Below, in pieces: positions 1 through 12,863 of a stretch of 64,000 nucleotides of DNA. Under the pieces are notes generated by a model. It ran no database searches, was not told the DNA's origin, and worked only from the letters and a program-made list of their open reading frames with translations. Both the position numbers and the translations under genes were made by a program. The stretch spans positions 22,793,904 to 22,857,903 of the forward strand of contig NC_089312.1 of NCBI RefSeq assembly GCF_036669915.1, read 5' to 3'. Positions within the stretch are counted from its first letter, which is position 1, and every line of letters starts with the position of its first letter. Source of the DNA: Pocillopora verrucosa. Lineage: Eukaryota > Cnidaria > Anthozoa > Scleractinia > Pocilloporidae.

Positions 1-25
1 CATAACTGTATTACTGCTTGGTTGA

Positions 26-1015
26 TTAGTAATACAACGACTGTCCAGCAAATCGGGTTTCCGTCCTCAGTTCGTGCACTTGCAAATTGTTCCCTTTAAT
101 GAAGGCAAACGTGAGATTGAGCTCCCTTCTGATATCTTGTTTAAGAATAGCATATACCATTGGATCAGCTGCGGTATTGCCCACCAAAAAAATCCTTGAA
201 GCGTACACCATTGTGAGCGGTACATGGCACAAGGAGAAGCTGTTGCAAAGGCCTCTGTAGATAGTGAAAGACCAGCATAACACGAAGAAGAAAATTACTG
301 CGCCGAGAACCAGAACGGAATAAGACTTTCGATTGCTTTGTCTAACATTTCGCTGCGGAATTGCCGAGTTGCTAGTGATTTGCTCCACTTGAACTCGATG
401 ACGTTTTGAATGCTTTAGGGTAATGCGTGATATTTTAGCGAAGGCAAGTAAAAGCCCAGCACAAGGTAAAACGGCGAACGCAAATATTTGTATAACTCTG
501 AAAATCCTTTCGGCGTCTTTGGCTTCGGTAGTTGAGATCAGTGTAATGCAAAGCGATGGCATAAGGTAAAGAAATATGGGCAGCGTCCATCCTATACAAA
601 TGGTTAATGTCACTCGTTTAGGAGACATTAAGACGGGATAGCGCAAAGGAAATACCACTCGACAAAATCTATCTCCTGCCATCGCGCAAACATTCACTAC
701 CGAGGCACAAAGAAAGTAATTGCAGAAGTTCCAGAATACGAGAGAGCACTGTACTCCAAAGCGATCACAAATGAAAGCTCCCGGTATTGTCGTGATGGAT
801 ATTAACAAATCAGAACAAGAGAGGGACAGAATGAAGCTATTGGAGGTTGTTTGCAGCCTTCTACGAGTTGTAATCAAGAATATGACTATAGAATTACCAA
901 GGATGGCAACCACTCCAGTAGAACCCAAGATAATCCAAAACCAAACTTCATCTTTCTTTAAGCCTTTAGCAGGTGAAGTCTGCGTTGCATTAACAGATTC
1001 GTTCCTTGTATCCAT
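26..1015 (-). CDS. Class A (rhodopsin-like) GPCR, receptor 1 of the cluster
   Basis: Intronless seven-transmembrane receptor of 329 residues; the ligand is unknown and it should act at the plasma membrane through G proteins. I start it at the ATG at 1015 because TM1 begins about 24 residues later and N-glycosylation sites fall at N5 and N9; the open frame extends 50 codons further upstream without family similarity. Visible landmarks are GN in TM1 (N41), SCSDL in TM2 (D69), GDRF at 114-117 in place of DRY, CWSF in TM6 without the usual proline, and DPMVY in TM7 in place of NPxxY, followed by a KQDIRREL helix 8. Extracellular loop 1 has a C-x6-C pair and loop 3 a C-x5-C pair. The second extracellular loop is short and has no cysteine. 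DPxxY and the loop-3 cysteine pair recall melanocortin receptors, but orthology is not shown. Confidence 0.9.
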   Translation of the reverse strand: MDTRNESVNATQTSPAKGLKKDEVWFWIILGSTGVVAILGNSIVIFLITTRRRLQTTSNSFILSLSCSDLLISITTIPGAFICDRFGVQCSLVFWNFCNYFLCASVVNVCAMAGDRFCRVVFPLRYPVLMSPKRVTLTICIGWTLPIFLYLMPSLCITLISTTEAKDAERIFRVIQIFAFAVLPCAGLLLAFAKISRITLKHSKRHRVQVEQITSNSAIPQRNVRQSNRKSYSVLVLGAVIFFFVLCWSFTIYRGLCNSFSLCHVPLTMVYASRIFLVGNTAADPMVYAILKQDIRRELNLTFAFIKGNNLQVHELRTETRFAGQSLYY

Positions 1016-1165
1016 AAAACTCCAAATTTGTGACCACTTCAGTTTAATTCTTACAACCGAAAAAAGTTGGATCGGTTTTTCGTCGCCAGACGTTTTAAGA
1101 TCAAGAGAAGCCTCTGCGTGCTGGTATCTAACAAGCCCGTGATAACCTGTACACTTATGATGCAC

Positions 1166-2977
1166 AGTACGCGAACTTTAATGCCTAACGACTCCTGGCT
1201 GTGTATTTTTATATCAACACCACCACGCAAAAGTTATACATTAAGATCTTTTAGATAGCGCTTCAATCTTTTCATTGGTTCGGCAGACAGTCTTTAGCAT
1301 TAATTGTTGACGCATGTAATTTTTATCTCCAAACTTTAGATTGCCTCGGAAGTAAGAGCAGCTGTTTCCCTCGCAACATTTTCTGAAGAACATGCAAATA
1401 AGGTAATTTTAGTTTTGAAGTTTACTTTTGTATACGTTTTTGCCGCTTTGAACTCAGATTGCTCAATAACAAATATAAGTTATTAAAGGAAAAAGCATCC
1501 ACGTTAATAAATCAAAAACAGCTAAATTTCCCATTTCTTTTGTCTAATGTTCACTTGATGCTCATTTCCAGTTATTAACTACTAAAGCTGACAAGCTTTA
1601 TCGTGCTAAAATGTTCCTAATAAGAGTCTGACAGCACCGTAAATGATGAAAAACAGTAAAGTGGATTAATCGAGTTCAAAGAAAAAACCACAGAAGAAAG
1701 CAATAATTTCGTCTTTCAGCCGATGTTTGCAAAGCGGGGTCTGTGACAGTGCTCGATATGCATACATATGCTAACGGAAATAGTAGGATAAGCTAAGCCA
1801 GTCACGGAGCAAAAACGTGTCATTCGCCTGGTGTTTAAAATCAAGACGTCAAACGCATTGACACAGAAACAATTTTTTTTTTCTTATTCTCTTTTTTTTT
1901 GCTTTTGGCTAGGCAAATTGCTTTGAGGCATACTCACAAACTTAAGTCTTCTTGTTGCAAGCAGCAAGATTGTGAGATGCGCACATATTCTTTTTGAATA
2001 TCTTAATATGATTCCTTTCATTTGAAAGAGGAGCCCACGAAACTTTCCGGTTACCTTGAATGAATTCTTTTCACCCTCAATGATGAAAGGAGACAGCCTG
2101 TCACTTGGGAGATAACTTCGCTAAACAAATTACGTTGAATAGACTGAATGGAGCGAATTTTTTTTTTGCTTGGCAAGAAGACAAATATAATTTTTTTTCG
2201 TTTTTCGTTTTTGTTTTTTGTTTGTTGTTGTTGTTGTTGTTTTTTTTTATTATCGGTACAAAGACTACTCTCTATGACAAGAAAAGGGCGTTTAAGCTGC
2301 TGAACGTGATCAATCGGAAACAATTTTTTAGGAAAAAATACAGACGGATTTGGTATGTCAATCTTTCTTTGAGCCCTTGACATTTTACTCGTTATAGCTT
2401 TTACATTAAAATCGGTAATAAACCTCTATGAATGTTTTTTGCTGTTTCATGTTTTGCTAATTACCTCATTTATAATGGGAGAGATTTTATAATGCACTCA
2501 CGTGTGGAATCAATTTTTTTTCTCCTTTAATATTGCTTGTCTTAAAGTCAATGATCAAAAAGGTTTTTCAATTTACAGAAATGTTTCAACCTTCATGCTG
2601 AAATAACTGGGTTTAATGAGCTAGAATGAACTAGGAGTGAACTAAGGTGACAATGGAAGAACTAGTAGATAGATAGCTAATAAAGCCCCGTCACGTACGA
2701 ACAAAACCGATATGCACATACTGCTTTACAATCATCAAATTAATAATGAACCTGTATAAGTTTGTTGGATCAAGCTCCGCCCAATTTCTTTTGGGCGTAA
2801 GTAGGTGCAATCAACCGCCGCCTCCAAATGATTTTACGATAATTAAAACATTTCGTGCAAGAGGCTAGATAACTTCTTTTTCGCACGCTGGCGCATGATG
2901 AAAACACTTGGTTTCTTTGGTAAAAGTGTTCTTTGCTTTTCCTTTTGTATAGTAACTGTTCCTACTGAAACCTTTGA
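1166..2977. other. Intergenic stretch between receptors 1 and 2
   Basis: No coding exon is recognisable. It contains T-rich low-complexity DNA at about 2155-2250 with a short (TTG)n run, which creates spurious open frames on both strands. Nothing else stands out. Confidence 0.6.
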
Positions 2978-3892
2978 TCAAAATCTGATCAACTGCTTTA
3001 TCTCATCTCGAATGTCACTCTTCAGCAAGGCGTATACAAAGAAATTCACAACAGAATTGAAAAAGAGAAATAACCTCGATGTTTGGACAAAAAGTAGCGA
3101 AATTGTACAGAAGTTGTAATAACTGCAAAATGCCCTGTAAGCCGACAACACCCAACATATCTCAAACATGATTATTACAGCGAAAAACGCGTTGACAGTT
3201 GATCTTTCAATCTTCCTTTTCCGCTGGGTTCTAATGTCCAAATTAAAGCGAATGGCTATTTCTAAAGCCTTTATTCGGCGACTTTGGTTTCTAACAATGA
3301 AATATAGACGAGTAAAAGTCAAAAGCATGACAATGCAAGGGAGAATTTCAAATAAAACCAGGACTATCCCTAAGTATATTTGATTGGCCCGCTCTGCTCC
3401 ATCAAACGTGCTGTTGGATGCATCTTGCGCAGCTGGCGAACTCCATTTGAGATCCTTCCAACATAGAGGCATCAGCGTTATCATCATGGGCAGAACCCAC
3501 GCCAGGGCGATCAGTCGCAGTGCCATTGAAGTTGTCATTACAGACGCATACCGAAGAGGTCTTGTGATAGCAACGTAACGATCAAAAGTCATGACGCAGA
3601 GGTTCCCGACTGAAGCATAAAAAAGTAAGTTGTAGAACATAACGAGCACTCCGAAATTGGCATCAATCCAGAACGTGTAGGCGATGTATGATGGCGCCAC
3701 AATCAGTCCTACAGAGAGATCAGCGATCGATAACGACAGCACGAACCAATTTGGCGTCACATGAAGTCTTGCGCGTGTAACGATCAAAAATATGACCAGG
3801 GAATTTCCACATATTATTACAAAGGCCATTACAGAGACTAGGATCCAGTACCAAAAGGCTCCCTTTCCCTCAATAGTGTTGGTTGCTGACAT
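2978..3892 (-). CDS. Class A GPCR, receptor 2 of the cluster
   Basis: Compact intronless receptor of 304 residues starting at an ATG. TM1 carries GN (N30), TM2 SIADL (D58), and TM3 ends in FDRYVAI (DRY at 104-106). TM6 reads EICWVLSAYR, so CW is kept but the proline is missing. TM7 reads NFFVY, so the proline of NPxxY is lost. Loop 3 has C-x5-C (FCSYYNFC). Unlike most of its neighbours it lacks the cysteine pair between TM2 and TM3, so it has no TM3 disulphide of the usual kind. An N-glycosylation site (NST) lies in the second extracellular loop. The tail is very short and stops soon after the KSDIRDEI helix 8. Its closest relative here is the receptor at 26 kb, which shares WYWIL, ITRPL and the same missing cysteines. 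Ligand unknown. Confidence 0.9.
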   Translation of the reverse strand: MSATNTIEGKGAFWYWILVSVMAFVIICGNSLVIFLIVTRARLHVTPNWFVLSLSIADLSVGLIVAPSYIAYTFWIDANFGVLVMFYNLLFYASVGNLCVMTFDRYVAITRPLRYASVMTTSMALRLIALAWVLPMMITLMPLCWKDLKWSSPAAQDASNSTFDGAERANQIYLGIVLVLFEILPCIVMLLTFTRLYFIVRNQSRRIKALEIAIRFNLDIRTQRKRKIERSTVNAFFAVIIMFEICWVLSAYRAFCSYYNFCTISLLFVQTSRLFLFFNSVVNFFVYALLKSDIRDEIKQLIRF

Positions 3893-6800
3893 GGATGCAA
3901 TTTTTTTTGATAGTCTTTATCTCCTACGAAACAAAACGAAATGAATAGATACTATTAATTTCATCGTAAATATTTCTGGTTTGTACGAATACGAAAAAGA
4001 AGGAGTGTAGGAATATTCTTCATTCACCTCTGCATACATGAGGGAAGAATCTGATACACATAAAATTTGAAAAAAAAACTTGAAATAATAAATTGGAACC
4101 GATCAGGTATTTCAAGAGCATTGTGTACAGTACGCTGAGTTGAAAGCAATCCTTCCCATGCCTGTTATGTATGGGATATATTCAGAAATTTTCAAATTAA
4201 GTAAATGAACCACTATTTAAAATTACCATATGGTAAAAATTTTGCTGAAAATTGTTCAAGTGTTCCATTGGCCTTCACTATCGATCAGACACCTCGCAGG
4301 ACTTTAGATGAATTTTCATCACCAACGTTTATCTTCATTGTTTGAAGGGAAAAAAAGCATGGAATTGATAATCGCATCTATTCAGCCAGCGGCTTAATTA
4401 ATACAAGGTTACTCGAAATCATTTTGTATGCATATACGAGTTCTCATCTTGGACTTTCGTGATCGTGGCTTAGAAGCTTATGTTCAGTTTGTTTTGTGTT
4501 TTTTTGTTTAAATTTTAATAATTCAGTTTCGATTACATATGGCGATATACAACCTACATCGAACCACTGACCTATAACTCAGTTAACTCAGTAAAAACCA
4601 TTACCATTCCTTAATGTCAGCGATCTTCAGTCAGTGAAGACATCTTTTTTGTTGTTTTTTGTTTCATTTATATCAAACACACCACAAGCCAGAATGCTAG
4701 GGAGATTAACTATTTATCTTAGTTAAGCATGCCAGGTGAAAGTCAAACTCTATTCAAAATATTTAAACCACCTTGCGAAGTTGTCAATACATACTCAGTT
4801 CTGACTCACCTTGTCAATATCAGTTTTGTGATGCCGAGGCCGAGGCCGAGGCTGAAAATAGAAGCAGGATATGTCAAACATCAGTTGCTTCCACTCAGTC
4901 CGTTGATAGGAAGTTGTTTCAGTCACTTTACCTAAACAGAGAGGATTTGTTGTTAACACCTAAAATGAATTTTTTATATGAAATAACACATCAAAATTCA
5001 AATTGACATATCATATTCAAATTCAATTCAAGCAAATTTTTGGAAGGTGTCGATGTGATCCTTTAAACACAGCACTGTAAAATTGTGTCTAAAAGTGTTC
5101 CTCAGTTTTACCGAAATTAGGCATTTCTGAATTAATTTTCTTGAGTGCTTTTAAGTCCCCGAGCCAAACACGAAAGATTAAAAATTGATCGAGTAAATAA
5201 ATCGCAATATGAGGATGAGGAGATAAGAAAGCTGTCATTAACTTGCAACTTCTTAAGTTCTTCTGCAGACGTTTGGCAAGTAACGAGTCACTAATTGTTT
5301 GTGAGTAGATAGCTTTACACTTTATCTCAGGCTTATATAAACTGTTGGCTGCAGCTCGCATTAAACCGCATCCCACTCAGTGAATTTAATCAATTTAAAC
5401 TCCGCTTTGGTATAAAAGGACGAAAATTGCCTTATAAAATTGAAAATATTATATTCACAGCAATAACGTTGCCGAAAATCAAAAAGCGAAAAGCCTTGTG
5501 GAGCTTAATAAGGCAAATCCAATACTTCCCAGGAAAACTCTGCAGCTTAAGGTGATTCCTAAATACTGCACTGCACATCCTGAACTGCGCAAAAAAATCA
5601 CGTAATCAGGCGAATAAGCGCGCGCATTCAGAGACCACGGTATCGTTTTTTAATGGACTAGGTTAAGAGGTACGATGATCTTAAGTTCTTGAACGAGCGC
5701 GGTGACCTACATTTTTTGTGTGCATAATTTTGGTGTACTTATTATTCCCCTCTAATTTAGAGAAATTTAAACCAATCATCGAAGGGAGAAAAATAGCTAA
5801 AAGCGTGGACGAACTTAATACTCGTGGATGCAAATGATAGAGTGGTTTAGCAAGAGGACGGGAACGTCATTTCAGAACGGCGCGCGCAGCAAAAATGCCG
5901 ATAGAAACTGGGTCGAGAAAGCCGTCGCGTTGTGTTGAAAAGTGATTTAGCAGTCGTTGCAACGAGAATCATCGCCTCGGCTTTTTAAAGATCACCATCA
6001 CCTTTGAATTTTCGGTTTTATAGACCACTCTAAGGACAACGAAATTATCTTCTTTGAGAGTTATGTAACGAGCGCAAACAGAGGATAGTTATAGATACGG
6101 CAAGTAAGTTGTTAACTATGAATCCACATGGGCGATTAAACTTTTAAACTAGTACATTTCAGTTTAGTCTCGAGTCTGCTGATTCATCTATTAAATTTTG
6201 AAGCCCACTAAATAGTTTTTTTCTATGATTTGTGTCGCTGTCATTTCGTTTCGTGCTACTAGATTTCAGCACTACTCGTTTTTCTTCATAATTTTGTAAA
6301 GGATAATTTGGAAATTGTCGTCGTTTTTCCCCTTGTTTACTGAATATTCTTCTCAATTATGACAATACATCTCTTTTGAGCACCACCTTCTTCGAGTTGA
6401 ATAGCATTTTGAACGGAATTATCAGGAATTATGGCGAAACCATGTAGAAATCAAGCGACCCAAAGATGGAGTTGTTTACGACGAGTTCCTATGTGAAAGA
6501 ATGAAATTAACTTAAACTAGTCATCAACGAAACGGTTAGACTTAGGAGTAAGACTTCGTTCCAGTTTTATTATTTTTTTTTGGTTTTTGTTTGATTTAAT
6601 TTTTTAAACGAATGAAGTCGTTCAAGACTGAATTAAATTAATAGATTTAGAAAGCCGTGCTGAGATCAAGTTGATTGTCATTTTATTTCGAAGCGAGAGC
6701 ATTACTTTCTTGTCTTAGTTTTCATCGGCGCTGATCAAAAATTTCAAACATAAAAAAGTGCACACCTGAGCTATTCTCAATTTTTTTTCATCTCTGACTT

Positions 6801-8505
6801 CAATTCGCAGAAAAGCCCATCATATCTCATTATTGGTACGGAGACCTATCTTTTTTATTGTAGTTTTCGAAAAATACATTATCAGGGAACATTTACGGCA
6901 AGTTTAAAGTTTAATTCAAAATAGAGCTTGTTTGCATTTTTTAATTGTATCCAGACCTGTTTAGTCGTTCTCTTACGAAGTAAGGTGAAGCGTATCTCTA
7001 CGACCTTTAATCATTGGTTTCTACCAATATCTTACTCCCTGTATTAGAGGCGCAAATATCAAAGGCAGAACTTCCTAGATCTGATTATTGTGACCTCCGA
7101 CCGCAAACGAAATTAAAGCAACGAGCAATTTACAGAACTCGAACATAAGCGATCGCTTTGCTAAAGAATTCTACGCTTGTAAAATAAAAAATTTGAATTC
7201 GTAGTTCTATAAATTAATACTTATAATTTAATACCACCGTACAAAAACACGTCTCACCGTTTAATTCAACGTCTCTACCTCTAGTAAATAGTTTTAGTAG
7301 CACTAAGTCGAGTTGTTGTTGAATTGCTGTGCTGCAATTTCCCAATGAACCTAACTCAAGCTTGATTGTGTAATCAAGTCGTTGAAACCGAGCGGATCAA
7401 TAACATGTTGATGATAACTACTTTTGTGTTTTTGGCTTTTTTCCCATAGAAACTCGTGTATTGTATCGCTCGACAGCTCTATCTTCGACTGTACGATAAA
7501 TGATAAAGACGGCTATTAAAACGCTCGACGTGATCTCAACGTGGTCGAACGGCGGGAATGACACGGCGTGGCGTGGTCAGAAATAAATTAATAAATAAAT
7601 GAAATAAGCTATTTCTAATGATAAAAATGTTGTCGATACTCGTTACAAATAACCGTTCAATGAGTACATTACAAAAACAAGAGAATATTTTACCATTCTT
7701 AAGACTTTTCGATATTTAGAACTGCTCTTAGCAATCGGTTTAAAAAGTGAGATCTGCAAGACCTTTCAACTGTTTGATGGTTAGTATAGAAGTACTTTTT
7801 TGGTGGTTGACGGTAAGAATTTATCCATTTTGACGGTTAAATTTCAGGCTGTTGGCGAATGATGGTTAAACCCCATTGAGTCACCCGGATGTTGCTAGAG
7901 GAGGTTACGTAATAACCAGTTTTTTTCTAACCTCTGTCAGGAGCGTGGATGAGTACCTTGACAGTCAAGCAAATGAAAATTCGATTTTATCCAATTACTG
8001 TGAATGCAGCCATTCTCCCAAACAGTAAATACTATCGAAGGTTTTTAAACAGAACTATCGTCTACACTGACATTGAGGTCCTCGAGTGTACAAATATTTG
8101 GGAGAGCTTCTCAGGAAGCGGCGCCTGCGATTGTTGAGCAGATACTAAAGTTTTTCTTCAATTTTGTTTCTGTTTTTCACCTTGTGTTTTATTCTTTAAA
8201 ATTACTTGTCTTTGAATATTGTGTCCAGAAAGCATTTCGTCACTAGTAAGCTGTGTCTGATAAAACCATCTCCTTGCATCCTCATTTCAGCTTGCTGATC
8301 CATTCTAACGAAATATAAATCATTGAAGCTGCAGTTTGTATAATTCATTAGATCACGAAACAAAATGACACAACTCATAGTACAATCTATTGTACTCATG
8401 GCTAAAATTCAATGTGACTCATGAGTCAAACGTCAACTTTTTTTTTGTTGTCACCATTTTTTATATTATTTATGATACTAATTTGTTCTTTAGTCGCTTT
8501 GTTAT
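3893..8505. other. Intergenic stretch between receptors 2 and 3
   Basis: No exon with family similarity was found in 4.6 kb. At 5408-5418 there is a TATA-box-like TATAAAAGG on the plus strand with no convincing gene behind it. At about 7775-7880 a stretch containing ACCCCATTGAGT and ACGGTTAA-type words looks like an inverted, diverged copy of sequence found inside the tRNA-like array near 30.9 and 31.6 kb. The rest appears to be unique AT-rich DNA. Confidence 0.5.
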
Positions 8506-9528
8506 TCAAGGAGTCTCTTTGTTAAAGATGTATGAGCTCTTCAAGGTAGCCATTTTCCTTTTCAATTCTTCCCTTAGATCACTCTTAAACGCGATGAACA
8601 CGATGGGATTCATCGCAGGATTCAACAACATTAACAGCCAAGAGATATCAAGCAAATCTGGCGATAGATTGCACAAGTCGAAATAACTGCACAATGATGC
8701 ATACAAGGACAAAGTCCAACACCCAAGAAAGATCGTTATGACTGCAACGGTTACTTTAACGGAAGATCTCGGCAGCCTTCGTCTCGGAAATCTTCGGCGA
8801 AATTCTTCTTTGCTTCTCATTTCCAGCCGTGAAAGGTGCTTACTATTAGATGAGGATCTTTCTTCTGACTCCGTATACACCCTCGAGTGCCATTTTCTGT
8901 ATTTAAACACAGCCTTTCTTGGAGGCTTTCTTGAGAATGTTTCCTTGTTATTAAAGTTTACTTGACGCAGTTGAACTGTAGCTCTTTTTGACTGTAGCTG
9001 TGCTACTCGGATTATCTTCACATTCGCAACAGTTAGCAAAATGCATGGAACAGCCACCATGAAAATCGTTTCTGTGATAGTAAAAATGCGATACCAGGCT
9101 TTTCTTGTTTCAGGCTCAGCGTAGAGCCAGCAAAAATGAAGGGAGAAATTGAACAGGGGTAAAAACCACGAGATCGCAATAATCGTCCTAGTGCAACAGT
9201 AAGTCATTAAATATGGATACCTGAGTGGGTAGGCGATGGCGATAAAGCGATCGGCTGTCATGGCGCACAGGTTATAAATAGACTCGTATAGAAAAAGTTC
9301 CTCAAATGCACCTTTAAGATAAATGTCACATGTGCCAAACCTCTTACACGCAATATTCGCGGGCGCTATGCTCAAGCCAACCATTAGGTCGCTCACAGCC
9401 AAGGAGAGAATAAACCAGTTAGTTAATGTGTGTAGTCTAGATCGCCTTATAATCAACCAGGCAACGACTCCATTCCCTGTTACAGCTACGAGGCTGACAG
9501 CCAGACTGCTGTATGTGTACCACGACAT
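8506..9528 (-). CDS. Class A GPCR with long basic third intracellular loop, receptor 3
   Basis: Seven-transmembrane receptor; the body is one exon. The first in-frame ATG is at 9528 and gives 340 residues with only a few residues before TM1. The open frame continues 11 codons further to a GTG and has a pyrimidine-rich tract ending in AG just upstream, so a separate 5' exon carrying the true start is possible. Landmarks are TGNG in TM1, AVSDL in TM2, ADRFIAI (DRF for DRY), CWTL in TM6 without proline, and NPIVF in TM7, which keeps the proline. Loop 1 has C-x5-C and loop 3 C-x5-C (LCSYFDLC). The third intracellular loop is by far the longest of the eight and is rich in Arg, Lys and Ser, including two RRR clusters, offering many phosphorylation or G-protein contact sites. 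Ligand unknown. Confidence 0.87.
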   Translation of the reverse strand: MSWYTYSSLAVSLVAVTGNGVVAWLIIRRSRLHTLTNWFILSLAVSDLMVGLSIAPANIACKRFGTCDIYLKGAFEELFLYESIYNLCAMTADRFIAIAYPLRYPYLMTYCCTRTIIAISWFLPLFNFSLHFCWLYAEPETRKAWYRIFTITETIFMVAVPCILLTVANVKIIRVAQLQSKRATVQLRQVNFNNKETFSRKPPRKAVFKYRKWHSRVYTESEERSSSNSKHLSRLEMRSKEEFRRRFPRRRLPRSSVKVTVAVITIFLGCWTLSLYASLCSYFDLCNLSPDLLDISWLLMLLNPAMNPIVFIAFKSDLREELKRKMATLKSSYIFNKETP

Positions 9529-9561
9529 GACAGCCTTCAGAACTTGAAGGTTATTCCTCAC

Positions 9562-12500
9562 TCGAAAAAAGCAAGTTTGTCAACGTGTTGAGGACGGAAT
9601 TTTTTTGTTCAGCCGTTATGCTACCTTGTGCTTGAGTCAATCATATGATACGCCCTTAGGCCACGAGTCTATATCCTTTCTTTTAAAAATCACAAATTTA
9701 AATATTCATTGGCTTCAGAGATTTTAAACTAATACATAAATTTTAATCTGTCAAACACCTGCAAAAACAAAAAAAAATTATTTTTATCCTCATTCCCGAG
9801 AAATAAAGAAAATGTAAAGCACGTCTGATCCTGCTCAGCAGCAAGTTTCCTCACCTTCGATAGCAATTTACAGGAGGAATTTCAGCAAGAAAATTCGATA
9901 AACCGGAGGGTCATAGTTCCTCAGCCAAAAGAACTGTTCTCACTTAAAAGCTTAGCTTTTATGTTATTGTAAACAAAATTTACGTTTGTTTGTTCAAGCT
10001 TGACAGAAGCGTTATTAATGTTTTTTCTTTGTCTTATTCGCACTTCAGCTCAGATGTGACACATTTTTGCCTTATTTCTTTTTGCATTGAAATAGATTGA
10101 CTTGTTAAGCCTCCACCCGCAAAGTGGCTCATTTATGGGCGATTTATTGAATAAAGTGTTTTAAAAAGATGAATTAACCTCCGACCGATACAATTACAAG
10201 ATATTACGATCTAACCTCACATCTATTTTAGTTTAATTAAACATGAACCTCTGTTAGTTGTATGGTGAGCGCTTAATGGAGAAATCTTGTTGACTGTCAG
10301 TAATTCGAGTTCACTTGTTTATTTAAATACATCGCACTAGTGCACAAACTGGGCGCCAAAAAAGCTAACAGAATTGGTTCTGAATGACTCTGAATTTATT
10401 TAACCTCCGATGCTTCTGACACCTTACTGGGTAAAATTTGCCATTGTGATGAAAACAAAAGAATAAAATTTATTCTCAAGCCGCCTAAAAAAAAGTTTTA
10501 AATCACGCGGTTGCCATCTCAGCAGATCTTTTAATAACATGTTTTCCTATCTACGATAAAACTGGGTTTAAAAACTGGCATTTTAGCTTTATCACTCAGT
10601 CCTTCAGACCTACACGGAGTAGAGAGAAAGAAGTAAATAGCTGACCGTGACGAGCTGTCAGAAATAGCTCAATTTTTATCATCATTACTACCACTACCAT
10701 TATCAGTAGTTTTATCGTCATCATTATCGTAACTGTTATTTTCATCACGTGTAAAATTATCATTATAATTATTAATATTGACATCATTATTCTTTTATAT
10801 CTTTTAGTCTTTTGTAGCTTGCAAGATTGAAACCATTTTGGACGGTAACATAAACACATTCTCAAGCTTTGCGAATTTAACTATTTGTCTCTTTTAGGAA
10901 TACTATATCGATATCACTTTTATCATTTTTTTTTGCATTGAAGTTCTGTATGTACCTGTAGCTTTCACTTGAGTTCTCGCTTGTTTTCTGAAAAGAGTTC
11001 TTATCAATATTTTTGTCATAAATCTACAATGCAAATCACTTGTAGCCTTGAACACACAGCTTTATTGACAGCAGAGAAATAAAAACAGCAGTTTTACACA
11101 AATTCCAGTTATTTAGTTTGTCTAAAGCGTTGTATGTGATCTCATGATATTTAATTTTTTTTTCTAAAATAAGAAGATAGAAAGGAATCTCTCTTTCTTG
11201 AAAGTACAACCGCCACTTGAATCTACACGCGTGTGATACTTTTTTTTACTGAAAAAGATTGTTCGTCACAGATGACTGTCTTTTGAACTCGTTCTTTTAT
11301 GTAGTGTTTACTGACTAATATATTTTCTTGGTCTACAAAAACGAAAATAATAATAATAATAATAAAAACAGCATACTGAAAAGTTTTCTATATACAGCAA
11401 TCTTTGCCATCAAAAAAGGCGAAGAATGAAATTACATAACTACATTCAAACAGAGACAAAAGAAAAGGAAACTGAAATTTGACCTGCCGTTATCATTGAC
11501 GACAAAAACGTTTTGCACTCTCAAACATATTTGCCGAACATAGGAGATGTAATCAAAGAATTCAAAAGGTTAAAAGATAATACAAGCAAGGCAAGTGCAG
11601 CTGAAATTCATTTTCACCTGATCAAAAACGTTTTACAGTCTGTATCAGAGAGTGAAAAACGTGTTCCAAACGTTTAAAGGTGCATACCTTCCATGGCAAC
11701 GAGCAAGATTCGTCACATATGCAGCATTCAGTCTGATTCAAGGTGAAAACAGCTGCCACGCCCAATTATCGCATATTTTCAGGACTGAATTCAAGTTAGA
11801 AATGATCGCTTTAGTTTGTGATAAAATTACGATGAGGTGATTTGAACCAAAGGCGAATATTTACGTTAACTATCTTTGTTTGGTGCAAAGCATGGAGTAA
11901 TGGAACATGTTCATACATTATTTTGTTTGTTTATTTTATGGCTCATTTGCGTAAAATTAAAAAAGTGTTAACTAGTGTTAAAGCATTGCCTTGGGTGCAT
12001 CTTTGTTCAGTACAGTTGTAATTAGTTCGTCTCATTTGGTATACTTTTTTTTTTCAAGAGTTTCCCTTGACGACTACAAGCACAATAAGCGGTCCCCTTT
12101 CAATCTTTAATCCCAAACACATTTCCGTCCACATAGATAAATCAGTGATATACTGCAAATATTGTTCCTCGACTCACGTTTTACCTCTTATCTTATCTAT
12201 ATTTCTGATTGCTGCTACTGCAACGGTACAAAAACAAAAAGCAAAAGAAAATGAATAACATGTTAGAGTGGATGATTTTGAAGCTAAAATAGGGAAACGA
12301 GGTATACAACATTAGTTTACGAGTGACATGAACATTTGTCAATGTTCTGTTATCCTGATGGTTTCTATAATATGGAATATCAACAGCTGCGCTGTTATCA
12401 GTTTTTCAGTTAAAAAGGCTTCATTCAAATTTAAACCAAAGCCGCCACACCTGAGACAAAATGGTACAAATTTCCATGTCAATACTTCACCAAGGCTCTA

Positions 12501-12863
12501 TTCACCTTAATTGTAATTTAAAGGGTTGGAGAGGGCTATTTTTCATACGGCTGTCAGGTAATGTTAATAAATATATATTTCCTGAACACCATCAGTGTCA
12601 ATTAGGAAATATACGTAAAATATTTAATTTATAAGTGATCTTTTTATTGGTGATAACGGTGTCTCAGTTCAAATATCAAGTTGATGTAGGATACCAAGTT
12701 GTTTTCTTTGAATTGAAAAGCCTGACTCTCGGGTAAATTAATTCAGTTTCATTTGCGTGTTAAGTAGACATGGTAGCTTTCCTCATTACTTATTACGCTG
12801 GGTCAATTAATATCTGAAGCGGTGAGTAAACACAAGGAGGAAACCTAACTTTTTTCTTCTACA
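9562..12863. other. Intergenic stretch between receptors 3 and 4
   Basis: No recognisable exon. Simple sequence occurs at 10676-10795 (ATCATT/ACC-rich) and at 11344-11366 (AAT triplets). The longer open frames here (for example 11652-11840 and 12067-12258, plus) have no family features. Confidence 0.5.

Noticed and set aside
1016-1165. Longer N-terminus for receptor 1
   Set aside because: The 50 extra codons upstream of the ATG at 1015 have no family similarity; the inner ATG gives a normal-length glycosylated N-terminus.
2051-2383. Open frame with a glutamine run
   Set aside because: It arises from a T-rich/TTG low-complexity tract and has an overlapping equally open frame on the other strand.
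5408-5418. TATA box TATAAAAGG as a real promoter
   Set aside because: No coding exon or recognisable transcript follows on the plus strand.
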